Positions 16,148-24,321 of a DNA stretch of 44,132 bases are shown in pieces (the first letter of the stretch is position 1; each line of letters starts with the position of its first letter). Under the pieces are notes generated by a model that was not told the DNA's origin, did not search any database, and saw only the letters and a list, made by a program, of their open reading frames with translations. The DNA is from CAYMEK01 sp964389305. Lineage in GTDB: Bacteria > Spirochaetota > Spirochaetia > SZUA-6 > DRHE01. The stretch covers positions 1-44,132 of the forward strand of contig CAYMEK010000034.1 of the NCBI GenBank assembly GCA_964389305.1. The letters run 5' to 3'. A program made the translations under genes and the position numbers.

Positions 16148-18208
16148 TCAGGGATGGCCTTGCCCGGCCACTACGAACAGTATCTCATCCTTGTTCACCG
16201 AATCCCCTTGCTTGCAGCGGATTTCGCCGATCAGGCCGTCCCGGGGCGATTCGATGTTGTTGTTCATCTTCATGGCCTCCACGATCACCACGGTCTCACC
16301 CGCCTTCACCGTATCCCCGGCTTTCTTCCGGACTTCGACGATCATGCCCGGCAGCGGGGCCGTAACCGCCTCTCCGCCGGGCGCGCTCAGCGGCTGGCTT
16401 TCCGGCGGCGCGGGCGGCTCCTGCTTCGCCGCCGGTGGAGGCGGCGGCGGCGTATCCGCCCGCACGGGACCAACCGGAGCCGCCGGAGTTCCGGCGCTGC
16501 TCCCAGAGAGCTCGCCCGATTCCCTGACTTCGACCCGGTACGGCTCCCCGTTCACCGTTACCTCGAAGACACGTCCTCCGGTCCCGGCCTGAGCGGTCCG
16601 GGCGCTCCGGCCCTCGGCGCCCGGCGGTAATCCTGCGCCCGCCGTAGCGGTTCCGGCCTGTTGCTTTTCCACCAGCTCCCCGGACAGGGCCTTCTTGATC
16701 AAGACCTGCTCCTGCTCGACTTCGGCCAGGGTCTTGGCCCGGGTTTCCTTGGGAGGCTCCTCCAGCCCGTATTTCCACATCAGGAATCGCTTTCCCGTAA
16801 CCGGGAACAAGGCGTAGATCAACAGGTCGTCGAGGTTCCTGGCAAGCTCGCCCGCATGCCTGCGCGCCGTCTCCAGCTCCGGCTCCAGGATCTCTCCGGG
16901 TCTCTCCGTGATGGGCTTGCGGCCCCGGGGGTAATCAGCCAGGGCTTTCTTCTGCACCTGCCGGTCTATCGGTCGCGGCGTCCTCCCGTACAGGCCATAG
17001 CAGAGATCCTTTACCTGCTGGGTGATCCGGCTGAAGCTCTGGCCCTGCTCGTCAAACAGCACGTTGTTGACCGTCTGCGTCCCCACGATCTGGCTGGTCG
17101 GCGTCACCAGCGGTACCTGCCCCAGCGCCTTGCGCACCTTGGGAAGAGCGTGAAAAACCTCCTCGAGCCTGTCCAGCTCGCCCATGTCGCGCAGCTGGTT
17201 GACGAGATTGGACAGCATGCCGCCCGGCGTCTGGTGCAGGATCACGTTGGTGTCGATTATGGCGAAGCGGGTTTGGTTGGCGTAGTGCAGGTACTTGGGA
17301 ACGTGCTTCTCCATCTCGGAGGCTATGCGGGCCAGAAGCTCGATATCGAAGCCGGTGTCGCGATTGGTGCCGAGCAGGCTCACCACCAGCGGCTCGACGG
17401 CCGGATGGGAGCTGCGGTAGGCATAGGGGGCCATGCAGGTGTCGACGATGTCCACCCCGGCCTCGATCGCCTTGAGCAGAGCCAGGTCGGCCATGCCCGA
17501 GGTGAAATGGGAGTGCAGATGAATCGGCACCTTGACCCGCTCTTTCAAGGCCCGCACCAGGTTGTAGGCGTCGTACGGCGAGATGAGGCCGGCCATGTCC
17601 TTGATGCAGATCGAATCCGCCCCCATCTCCTCCAGCTCCCCGGCCTTGCCCAGGTAGTAGTCCAGGTTGTACACCTCGCCCCCCAGGTGCGGCTCGGTGA
17701 GGGAGTAGCAGATCGCCGCCTGAAAGTGCCTGCCGTTGCTCTTGATAACCCTCACGGCGGTCTGGAAATTGCGAAAGTCATTCAGAGCGTCGAAGACGCG
17801 AAAGATATCGATCCCGTTGTCGCAGGCGCGCTGCACGAAGGCTTCGACCACGTCATCCGGGTAGTTGCGGTAGCCGACGAGGTTCTGCGCCCGCAGGAGC
17901 ATGGAAAAGGGGGTGCGCTTGACGTGATCCTTGAGCGCGCGCAGGCGCTCCCAGGGATCTTCGTTCAGGTAGCGGTGGGTGGTGTCGAAGGTGGCCCCTC
18001 CCCACACCTCCAGGGAGTGGAAACCTACCCTGTCCAGATCTTCGGCCACGGCCAGCATGTCCTCGGTGCGACCCCGGGTAGCGAACAGCGACTGATGCCC
18101 GTCCCGCAGGGAAAGGTCCTGGATCTTGACCGGGTTGGCTGCCCTGGGCCTCTTCGGCCCGTAGCGAACCTCGGTTATCTCCAGGGTTCCGTGTTTGTCG
18201 AGCTGCAT
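16148..18208 (-). CDS. OadA/transcarboxylase 5S-like subunit fused to biotin carrier domain
   Basis: Biotin-dependent carboxyl-transfer subunit, 686 residues. It is started at ATG 18208 because AGGAGGT lies five bases upstream and the family similarity begins there. An HMGL-like TIM barrel (about 25-300) has the metal-binding QDLSLRDGHQS (30-40), the active-site lysine in CIKDMAG (Lys203) and LHSH. It is followed by the conserved carboxylase domain, a proline-rich linker containing PPPPPP, and a C-terminal biotinyl domain with EAMKMNNNI, biotin on Lys647. The family moves CO2 between pyruvate/oxaloacetate and biotin. No biotin carboxylase or sodium-pumping beta subunit is in the window. Together with the propionyl-CoA-type carboxyltransferase upstream, the set resembles a transcarboxylase or a decarboxylase complex. 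Confidence 0.9.
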   Translation of the reverse strand: MQLDKHGTLEITEVRYGPKRPRAANPVKIQDLSLRDGHQSLFATRGRTEDMLAVAEDLDRVGFHSLEVWGGATFDTTHRYLNEDPWERLRALKDHVKRTPFSMLLRAQNLVGYRNYPDDVVEAFVQRACDNGIDIFRVFDALNDFRNFQTAVRVIKSNGRHFQAAICYSLTEPHLGGEVYNLDYYLGKAGELEEMGADSICIKDMAGLISPYDAYNLVRALKERVKVPIHLHSHFTSGMADLALLKAIEAGVDIVDTCMAPYAYRSSHPAVEPLVVSLLGTNRDTGFDIELLARIASEMEKHVPKYLHYANQTRFAIIDTNVILHQTPGGMLSNLVNQLRDMGELDRLEEVFHALPKVRKALGQVPLVTPTSQIVGTQTVNNVLFDEQGQSFSRITQQVKDLCYGLYGRTPRPIDRQVQKKALADYPRGRKPITERPGEILEPELETARRHAGELARNLDDLLIYALFPVTGKRFLMWKYGLEEPPKETRAKTLAEVEQEQVLIKKALSGELVEKQQAGTATAGAGLPPGAEGRSARTAQAGTGGRVFEVTVNGEPYRVEVRESGELSGSSAGTPAAPVGPVRADTPPPPPPAAKQEPPAPPESQPLSAPGGEAVTAPLPGMIVEVRKKAGDTVKAGETVVIVEAMKMNNNIESPRDGLIGEIRCKQGDSVNKDEILFVVAGQGHP

Positions 18209-18210
18209 GT

Positions 18211-18435
18211 CTACCTCCTGTACGCCCGGCGCTGCAGCAGACTGCGCATCTGCATGATCCGCTGCCGTCCATACAAAGCCCAGGGACTGGGACCCTGGAG
18301 GGCCGAAACGGCCTGCGCCTTTTTCGATTCGGCAGCGGCTGTCTCCTGCGGGTACCGGGCCGCTTCGCCGCCCAGACAGGCCAGCACGCCGCCGATGGCG
18401 GCCAGTTTCTTCGTCTCCCGGTTGTTTTTCTCCAT
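18211..18435 (-). CDS. Small carboxylase-associated protein
   Basis: A 74-residue protein between the two carboxylase genes. It starts with a charged segment and a short hydrophobic stretch (KLAAIGGVLACLGG) and ends with SPWALYGRQRIMQMRSLLQRR. Small proteins with a similar Pro-Trp, Gly-Arg and Met/Arg-rich tail are common between carboxyltransferase and biotin-subunit genes in anaerobes; they are thought to hold the complex together, a role inferred here. The purine-rich GGGGGAGAG precedes ATG 18435. The stop is two bases before the start of the OadA-like gene, whose ribosome-binding site lies inside this gene. It is too short and too variable for a firm family name. Confidence 0.65.
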   Translation of the reverse strand: MEKNNRETKKLAAIGGVLACLGGEAARYPQETAAAESKKAQAVSALQGPSPWALYGRQRIMQMRSLLQRRAYRR

Positions 18436-18452
18436 CCGATCTCTCCCCCACC

Positions 18453-20006
18453 CTACAGCGGGATGTTTCCATGTTTCTTCGGCGGCAGCGTTTCGCTCTT
18501 GGAGCTCAACAGCTCCAGCGCTGCGGCCAGACGCAGCCGGGTCTCCGCCGGACGCAGCACCGCATCGATATAGCCGCGTTTGGCCGCAATATAGGGATTG
18601 TACAGCAACTGCTGGTACTCTCGGATCTTGTCCTGCCGCCGGGCTTCCCCGTCCTCCGCTTCCCCGATCTCCCGCCGGTAGATGATGTTGACCGCTCCTT
18701 CGGCGCCCATCACCGCGATCTCCGCCGCCGGCCAGGCGAAGACCATGTCAGCGCCCAGGTGGCGGGAGCTCATGGCGATGTAGGCGCCTCCGTAGGCCTT
18801 GCGTAGAATCACGGTCAGCTTGGGTACGGTGGCTTCGGAATAGCTCCAGAGAAGCTTGGCCCCGTGGCGGATGATCCCGCCCCACTCCTGCTGGGTGCCG
18901 GGTAGATAGCCTGGAACGTCGGCGAAGGTCAGGAGGGGGATGTTGAAAGCGTCACAGAAACGGACGAAACGGCTGGCTTTGTCCGAGGCGTCGATATCCA
19001 GACAACCCGCCAGAACCTGAGGTTGATTGGCCACCACTCCCACGGTCCGGCCGGAAAGCCTGGCAAAACCGACCACTATGTTCGGCGCATACAGCTCGTG
19101 GGCCTCCAGAAACTGCCCCTGGTCCACGATCGAGCGGATCACCCGCTTCACATCGTAGGCTTCTTTTGCCGCCTCGGGGATCACGGAGTCCAGCTCCGGA
19201 CAGAGCCGGTCGGGGGGATCGTCTGCGCTCCGCAGAGGCGGGTCCTCCAGGTTGTTGGCCGGCAGGTAGCTGAGCAGAAGCCGGATGCAAGCGAAGGCTT
19301 CCTCCTCGCTCTCGCAGGCGAAATGGGCATTGCCGCTTTTGAGATTGTGAGCCAGGGCCCCGCCGAGATCCTCGTGGCTGGTCTGCTCGCCCGTAACGGC
19401 CCGAATGACATCTGGCCCGGTGATGTACATGTAGCTGGTTTTTTTGACCATGAAAACCCAGTCGGTCATGGCCGGAGAATACACCGCCCCGCCGGCGCAG
19501 GGACCCATGATGGCCGAGATCTGTGGAATTACCCCGGAGGCGCGGGCGTTGCGGAAAAAAATCTCACCGTAGCCGCACAGAGCGTCGATGCCTTCCTGGA
19601 TGCGAGCCCCTCCGGAGTCGTTGAATCCGACGAGGGGATTTCCGGCTTTCAGGGCCAGATCCTGGACCTTGCTGATTTTACGGGCATGCATCTCTCCCAG
19701 GGAGCCTCCGCGAGCCGTGAAATCCTGGAAGAAGGCGAACAGAGGGCGGCCGTCTACCAGGCCGTGGCCGGTCACCACCCCATCGGCCGGGATCGACAAA
19801 CCGCCCAGCCCGAAATCGGTGCAGCGATGCTCGACAAAGCTGTCGATCTCCTGAAAGGTACCCGGATCGAAGAACCTCCGCACGCGCTCTCTGGCGGTGA
19901 GCTTCCCCTTGCCGTGCTGCTTGTCTACCTGCTCCCGGCCGCCCATGGCGGCCGTTTCGGCCTGTCGCCGCTGCAGGATGTCCAGTTTTTCAGCCTGGCT
20001 CGCCAT
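18453..20006 (-). CDS. Acyl-CoA carboxyltransferase (methylmalonyl/propionyl-CoA type, transcarboxylase 12S-like)
   Basis: Carboxyltransferase subunit acting on propionyl-CoA/methylmalonyl-CoA, 517 residues, a normal length. It starts at ATG 20006 behind GGGAGGAAC; an in-frame GTG five codons upstream overlaps that ribosome-binding site. The two crotonase-fold halves are clear: KISKVQDLALKAGNPLVGF with NDSGGARIQEGIDAL in the first, and GFARLSGRTVGVVANQP, VPGYLPGTQQEWGGIIRHGA and YGGAYIAMSSRHLGAD in the second. The oxyanion-hole glycines are present. It heads a three-gene minus-strand operon with the small protein and the OadA-like biotin subunit. Substrate choice (propionyl versus another short acyl-CoA) is inferred from similarity pattern only. 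Confidence 0.9.
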   Translation of the reverse strand: MASQAEKLDILQRRQAETAAMGGREQVDKQHGKGKLTARERVRRFFDPGTFQEIDSFVEHRCTDFGLGGLSIPADGVVTGHGLVDGRPLFAFFQDFTARGGSLGEMHARKISKVQDLALKAGNPLVGFNDSGGARIQEGIDALCGYGEIFFRNARASGVIPQISAIMGPCAGGAVYSPAMTDWVFMVKKTSYMYITGPDVIRAVTGEQTSHEDLGGALAHNLKSGNAHFACESEEEAFACIRLLLSYLPANNLEDPPLRSADDPPDRLCPELDSVIPEAAKEAYDVKRVIRSIVDQGQFLEAHELYAPNIVVGFARLSGRTVGVVANQPQVLAGCLDIDASDKASRFVRFCDAFNIPLLTFADVPGYLPGTQQEWGGIIRHGAKLLWSYSEATVPKLTVILRKAYGGAYIAMSSRHLGADMVFAWPAAEIAVMGAEGAVNIIYRREIGEAEDGEARRQDKIREYQQLLYNPYIAAKRGYIDAVLRPAETRLRLAAALELLSSKSETLPPKKHGNIPL

Positions 20007-20080
20007 GATCGTTCCTCCCACCTGATTGCTGAATATCTATGAAAGCAGAGAAGCGAATCTCGATGTACTTGTGCTGGTCT

Positions 20081-20108
20081 ACCCTATCGAGCTGTGAGGG
20101 AAGAGTCA
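20081..20108 (-). promoter_or_regulatory. Weak promoter candidate for the carboxyltransferase operon
   Basis: TTGACT (20108-20103) with a 16-base spacer and TAGGGT (20086-20081) on the minus strand, about 75 bases before the ATG at 20006. The -10 match is poor. Confidence 0.3.
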
Positions 20109-20130
20109 AGATGACCCGGTTGTGCAGGCC

Positions 20131-20158
20131 CTTGATTAACTTTGTTATCCCAGTACAA
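20131..20158 (+). promoter_or_regulatory. Promoter candidate for the four-gene exporter operon
   Basis: TTGATT (20131-20136), 16-base spacer, TACAAT (20153-20158). It leaves a leader of about 118 bases before ATG 20283, in which I see no convincing riboswitch fold. The rest of the 20007-20282 gap holds only the divergent weak promoter. Confidence 0.4.
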
Positions 20159-20282
20159 TAGGCTGCTGATGTCGATATTGGTTGACTGACAGGGAATATC
20201 GGTGAAACGGCCTGGCGCCCCGAATTGTCGCAGGCCTTTCATTTGCATTACCTTCCCTATAACACCGCTTGAAGGATAGCTC

Positions 20283-21140
20283 ATGAAGGCAATAAGAGTG
20301 TTGATACCTGTCCTGATCGTGGTTGGCGTCGGAGCGGCAGCCGTTTTGGTCTATCTGGTCATGAACCCGGTGGATACCACCCTGGAGTTCCGGGTCCGGG
20401 ACGCTGTCAGCAAGGGCTGGGTCTGGGACGCCACCTTTGGGCTGGAAGACAGGGTGATACGCGGCTATTTTCAATCCGATCAGGGACTGATCACGTACAA
20501 ATTCACTCATCTGCAGCCGGGTGACCGGGAGCTGGAGCTCAGCGCTCCCTACTACGTACCCCGCACGGTTACGGTAAGTCTGCGGCGCGGGGAGAATCGC
20601 ATCGAGGAGCCGATCGAGTTGACCGGCTACGAGATCCCGAACCTGGACAGGTGGATTATCTTCGAAAATCGAGAGGGAAACGATGTAGCACTGGAACTCC
20701 GTCCGGTAAGTAAGGACGGCCCGGCGGTTCTGAACCATCCCTGTCTCGACCTATGGATCGGGGCCCGGATTTCGGTGCAAACCTACGACGGGCTTCCCGC
20801 CCAGGAAGAAACCGAGAAGGGATCCGAGCGGGGGGAAGAGCTCTTCAAGGGTGTGCTCGAATGGGAGTGGGACCCCTTGCCCGAGACGAGCTTCCGCTAC
20901 AGCTCGGTCATTCCCGGCTCCCGGATCGCTGCCAATTCGGATCCGTACTGGGTGATCGACTACCTGATCGTGGTGCCAGACCCCCGCAAGATCAGCCGTG
21001 AAGAACTGGACCTGATAATGGAAAAAGCCTGGGAGCTTCCTCCGGAAACGATCTCGGATTACCTGGAGCCCTATTCCGCCGAAGGAAAGCTCACCCCTTA
21101 TGTCTTCACGTCCTGGAACGTGGAGGGAGGACGCTCATGA
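20283..21140 (+). CDS. Membrane-anchored extracytoplasmic protein of unknown function
   Basis: I do not recognise a family for this 285-residue protein. One N-terminal transmembrane segment (about residues 6-27, IRVLIPVLIVVGVGAAAVLVYLV written in part) is followed by an extracytoplasmic domain rich in beta strands. The first 90 residues look like a carboxypeptidase-regulatory or PEGA-like beta sandwich (VDTTLEFRVRD, then YYVPRTVTVSLRRGENRIE). The ribosome-binding site GAAGGA sits before ATG 20283. It is the first gene of a tightly coupled operon and overlaps the ABC ATPase start by ATGA. Constant coupling to the exporter genes suggests it is a partner, perhaps a substrate or cell-wall contact subunit; that is inference. 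Confidence 0.7.
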   Translation: MKAIRVLIPVLIVVGVGAAAVLVYLVMNPVDTTLEFRVRDAVSKGWVWDATFGLEDRVIRGYFQSDQGLITYKFTHLQPGDRELELSAPYYVPRTVTVSLRRGENRIEEPIELTGYEIPNLDRWIIFENREGNDVALELRPVSKDGPAVLNHPCLDLWIGARISVQTYDGLPAQEETEKGSERGEELFKGVLEWEWDPLPETSFRYSSVIPGSRIAANSDPYWVIDYLIVVPDPRKISREELDLIMEKAWELPPETISDYLEPYSAEGKLTPYVFTSWNVEGGRS

Positions 21141-22090
21141 TCCAGACCAAAGACCTGACCAAGCGTTACGGCAGCTTCACCGCCGTCGATCGGGTAAACC
21201 TGAACATAAGCTCCGGGGAGATCTACGGCTTCCTGGGGCCCAACGGCGCCGGCAAGACCTCTACGATTATGATGCTGCTCGGGATTATCAAACCCACGGA
21301 AGGGGAAATCAGGCTTTTCGAGGAGAAGTACAGCCCCAGGCGGCTCGATTTGAGGAAGCGCATTGGAGTTGTTCCCGAGAAGCATCCCAACGGCATGTGG
21401 AGCTGGATGACCGCGGGAGAATACCTGCAGATGTTCGCCGAGCTGTTCGAGTTGGAGGAAGCGGACCGGAGGATCGATTATCTGCTCGAGCGGGTGGATC
21501 TGCTGGAAGTGAAGAACAAGAAGTTCTCCGAGTTCTCGCGGGGCATGCTTCAGAAGCTTTCCATCGTTCGAGCTCTGCTCCACGATCCGGACATCCTCTT
21601 CCTGGACGAGCCGATCTCGGGCCTCGATCCTTTCGGCGTCAAGCAGATCCGGGATCTGATTCTCCAGGAAAACCGGGAGGGCAGGACGATCTTTATTTCC
21701 TCCCATATCCTTTCGGAGATGGAAAAGGTATGCCACCGGGTAGCCATAATTTTCGGCGGCAAGCTCCTGGCTGAAGACCGGATGAAGAGCCTGCTCACCG
21801 AGCTGGCCAAGGACAGGGAAATCCACATCGACCTGGAAGAGGTGCCCCCGCAGCTTCCCGAGAAGATCAAATCGCTGTCGTTCATTCAGGAGGCGATCCC
21901 GGCGGACAAGACCCTGATCGTCAAGGTCCCGAAAACCGGAGATTATCGCAAAGCGATCTCCAAGTTCCTGATCGATCAGAACCTGGTCCCCTTGAGCATC
22001 CAGGAAAAAAGCCTGAGCCTCGAGGAGGCCTTTGTGACCATTACCAAGGAGAATATCAATCTATTTGCCGGAATCGGAGGCGGGAAATGA
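21137..22090 (+). CDS. ABC exporter ATPase
   Basis: Nucleotide-binding subunit of an ABC-2 type transporter, 317 residues. It has Walker A GPNGAGKTST (about 35-44), the signature FSRGMLQKLSI, Walker B ILFLDEPISGLDPFG, and a switch histidine in IFISSHILSEME. The family's usual signature is LSGGQ; here it is FSRGM, as in many CcmA/NatA-like exporters. A C-terminal regulatory stretch of about 90 residues follows the catalytic domain. It is coupled by ATGA to the genes on both sides. The substrate is unknown. Confidence 0.9.
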   Translation: MIQTKDLTKRYGSFTAVDRVNLNISSGEIYGFLGPNGAGKTSTIMMLLGIIKPTEGEIRLFEEKYSPRRLDLRKRIGVVPEKHPNGMWSWMTAGEYLQMFAELFELEEADRRIDYLLERVDLLEVKNKKFSEFSRGMLQKLSIVRALLHDPDILFLDEPISGLDPFGVKQIRDLILQENREGRTIFISSHILSEMEKVCHRVAIIFGGKLLAEDRMKSLLTELAKDREIHIDLEEVPPQLPEKIKSLSFIQEAIPADKTLIVKVPKTGDYRKAISKFLIDQNLVPLSIQEKSLSLEEAFVTITKENINLFAGIGGGK

Positions 22091-22956
22091 ACCTCAGAGC
22101 ACACTCAACGGCAGTTCTCGCGAAACGGCGCATTCTCGAAACCCTGATAAGCCCCGGGTTCTACGTGGCGCAGGCTGTAGGCCTGGTCCTGGCCTATTTT
22201 CTGGTTTCCGGATTCGTGAAGGCCATCGACTCCAGCGGTTTCAACTATCAGATTTACCCGATGTACGAGCTCATCGGCCGGAGCCTGGTGGGAGCCTTCG
22301 GCGAGACGTTTGTGGAAAAGCTGTTCGCCGAGGGTCCGTATCTCTTTACCCTGTACATAGCCTTCCTGCCGGTTCTGCTGTATCTGGCGGTTAGCTCGGT
22401 ATTTCGCTTCGGGCTGGAAAAGAAAGTCGGAGCCATCGAGCTGCTGGCCTACGGGCCTGCTGACGGCACCTCCTATTTCCTGGCCTCCCTGATAAAAGAC
22501 GTGCTGATGACCTTGATCTACCTGGCGGTGCTGCTGGTGTTCCTGCTGGTTTCTTCCGCTTTGAGCAACCTGATCCTGGGACCGGCCTTCTACTACAACC
22601 TGCTCGTCCTGTTTTTCTTCTCGATTGCAGTATACGCCTACGGGATCTTCGCCTCCTCCCTGACCGACAACTCCGCCTCGGCCGTCGCCGTGTTCCTCGG
22701 TTTGATCCTGTTCTTCTTCATCGTCATGATGGGCTCCTTTACCATCGTCAGCGGCTACGTCCGCAACCTGGCCAGCGTGTTCGCCTGGATCGTGAAGTGG
22801 ATCTCCCCGCTGTTTTACTGGAACCTGGCCCTGGGATACGTGGAGGTGGGCAGCTGGGGCCTGTACTTTGCAGGCATCCTGTTGCTTCTCGTGCTCTCCG
22901 GGGCGGTCCTGCTCGTCAGCCATTTGATTATGAAAGCAAGAGGTGTGCGACCATGA
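22087..22956 (+). CDS. ABC-2 type exporter permease
   Basis: Integral membrane subunit, 289 residues, with about six hydrophobic helices. These include ISPGFYVAQAVGLVLAYFLV near the N-terminus, then YIAFLPVLLYLAVSSVF and ILLLLVLSGAVLLVSHLIM at the C-terminus. The helix order and the charged loop KKVGAIELLAYGPADGTSYFLASLIKD, the coupling region, fit the ABC-2 (NatB/GldF-like) group. Both ends overlap neighbours by ATGA, so the permease is produced in step with the ATPase and with the large membrane-anchored protein downstream. Confidence 0.85.
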   Translation: MNLRAHSTAVLAKRRILETLISPGFYVAQAVGLVLAYFLVSGFVKAIDSSGFNYQIYPMYELIGRSLVGAFGETFVEKLFAEGPYLFTLYIAFLPVLLYLAVSSVFRFGLEKKVGAIELLAYGPADGTSYFLASLIKDVLMTLIYLAVLLVFLLVSSALSNLILGPAFYYNLLVLFFFSIAVYAYGIFASSLTDNSASAVAVFLGLILFFFIVMMGSFTIVSGYVRNLASVFAWIVKWISPLFYWNLALGYVEVGSWGLYFAGILLLLVLSGAVLLVSHLIMKARGVRP

Positions 22957-24314
22957 AGATATCGAGATACCTCATCCCGCTGCTGCTCCTGCTCGGCTGC
23001 GCCGGTCTGGCCCTGGCCGACGTGCCGGTACGGGAGGAGCAGTTCGTCTATCAGATCCTGGCCTTCAACGGCAGGGATTATTCCGGCACCTTCGCCCGCC
23101 AGGACGCCGATACGATCTACCTGATGGCGGATGTCGACAACTTCATCACCGCCCGCAAGACGTTCGTCTATTTCTGGCCGATCACCCAGGACTGGAAGCT
23201 CGACACCTCGGTGCTGAACGTCCCCTTCGAAGGCACCCTGGAGCTGTCCGGCAGGAAGAAAGAGCCCGAGGAGATCGGGATGACCCCCTATACCTACTAC
23301 AATGTGCGGGGAGAGTACGTGCTGAACTGGAAGGTGGCCACGGGGGATGATGCGGACAGGGCCTGGAAGCACTACCAGGAGCTGATGGGCGCCTACTGGA
23401 ACTCCGTACAGAAATACTACCAGCAGCGTGCGGTGTACGAGGCTATGCTCAACGAGCTGACCTCCAGGATCACCAAGATGCGGGAGCGCGGAGAGGACAT
23501 AAGCAAGCTGCTGGAGGTTCTGAAAGGACTGAAAGCCCCTCCGGAGCCCGAATACCCCAACGAGTACGTCGTGGCGCCCGTGCCGGTCCAGCAGGCCTTC
23601 ATCCTCAATCTGCCCGTGGGAGAGTACAGAATTAGGTTCTTCACCCGGGAGGGGAAAATCATGGAAGGCTCGGAGCGCCGCATCGTGAGCTTCGAAAAGC
23701 GACGGGCCGAGGGCATCGGGCTGGAGGTGATCCCCGGCGACAGGTGGACGCGTCCCATTGAATCCAAGACCCCATCTTCGGTGCTGTACGTCGACGGATC
23801 CACGGACCTTTATCTGCGTCCCTTCTTCGAGCAGGAATACAATGACCTGTACTACGACAAGATGCAGAAGAACGACGCCAAAGGCAATCCCACCCTGATG
23901 AAGTGGGTGAGGATTCAGCAGGTACCCAAGGCGCGCATCGAGGTCACCCGCCCCGCCGGGCAGGGCGCGGTCAACGGCTCTGCGGAGACCGAGATGATCC
24001 TGGAAAAGCCCTTCTACGTGGAGCAGATCAAAGGGGCGGCTCTGGGCTACCAGATCGTGCCCTTCGACCCGGAGGGAAAGCACAAGGGCAGGGACCCGAG
24101 CCTGATCGCCTTCCACCTTCCCATCTCGGCGGATCAGCGGGTGATCAGGCTGCGGGTCCAGGACAAGGAAGGAGTATATCTGCCTTCCAGCCAGCGGCAG
24201 GTTCGGATCATCCGCCCTCCGAGGGCGGGATTCGTCTCCCTGATCCTGGCTGTTATGCCCCTGGTGGTAATGGCCGTAGTCCTGATCAGGCGATCGAGGA
24301 AATACAGCAGCTAG
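22953..24314 (+). CDS. Signal peptide- and C-terminal anchor-bearing extracytoplasmic protein
   Basis: Unrecognised 453-residue protein. The start ATG 22953 overlaps the permease stop (ATGA). An N-terminal signal segment (residues 3-22, with a possible lipobox LLGC at 13-16 or cleavage after ALA) is followed by a large, strand-rich extracytoplasmic part. That part contains a coiled segment with Trp and Tyr (about 125-190). A single C-terminal membrane helix (about 424-445, ILAVMPLVVMAVVLI) and a basic tail close the chain. With this topology nearly all of the chain faces outward. Together with the first gene of the operon it brackets an ABC-2 exporter, an arrangement reminiscent of gliding or cell-envelope ABC systems where outward proteins accompany the transporter. 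No enzymatic motif was found. Confidence 0.7.
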   Translation: MKISRYLIPLLLLLGCAGLALADVPVREEQFVYQILAFNGRDYSGTFARQDADTIYLMADVDNFITARKTFVYFWPITQDWKLDTSVLNVPFEGTLELSGRKKEPEEIGMTPYTYYNVRGEYVLNWKVATGDDADRAWKHYQELMGAYWNSVQKYYQQRAVYEAMLNELTSRITKMRERGEDISKLLEVLKGLKAPPEPEYPNEYVVAPVPVQQAFILNLPVGEYRIRFFTREGKIMEGSERRIVSFEKRRAEGIGLEVIPGDRWTRPIESKTPSSVLYVDGSTDLYLRPFFEQEYNDLYYDKMQKNDAKGNPTLMKWVRIQQVPKARIEVTRPAGQGAVNGSAETEMILEKPFYVEQIKGAALGYQIVPFDPEGKHKGRDPSLIAFHLPISADQRVIRLRVQDKEGVYLPSSQRQVRIIRPPRAGFVSLILAVMPLVVMAVVLIRRSRKYSS

Positions 24315-24321
24315 ACAGCCC

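Noticed and set aside
14995..16365. Plus-strand open frame of 456 codons over the BMP gene
   Set aside because: Antisense shadow; the minus-strand protein has clear family motifs and signal peptide.
16661..18685. Long plus-strand open frame of 674 codons
   Set aside because: It is the antisense of the OadA-like gene and small neighbour; low-complexity His/Gln/Val composition and no family match.
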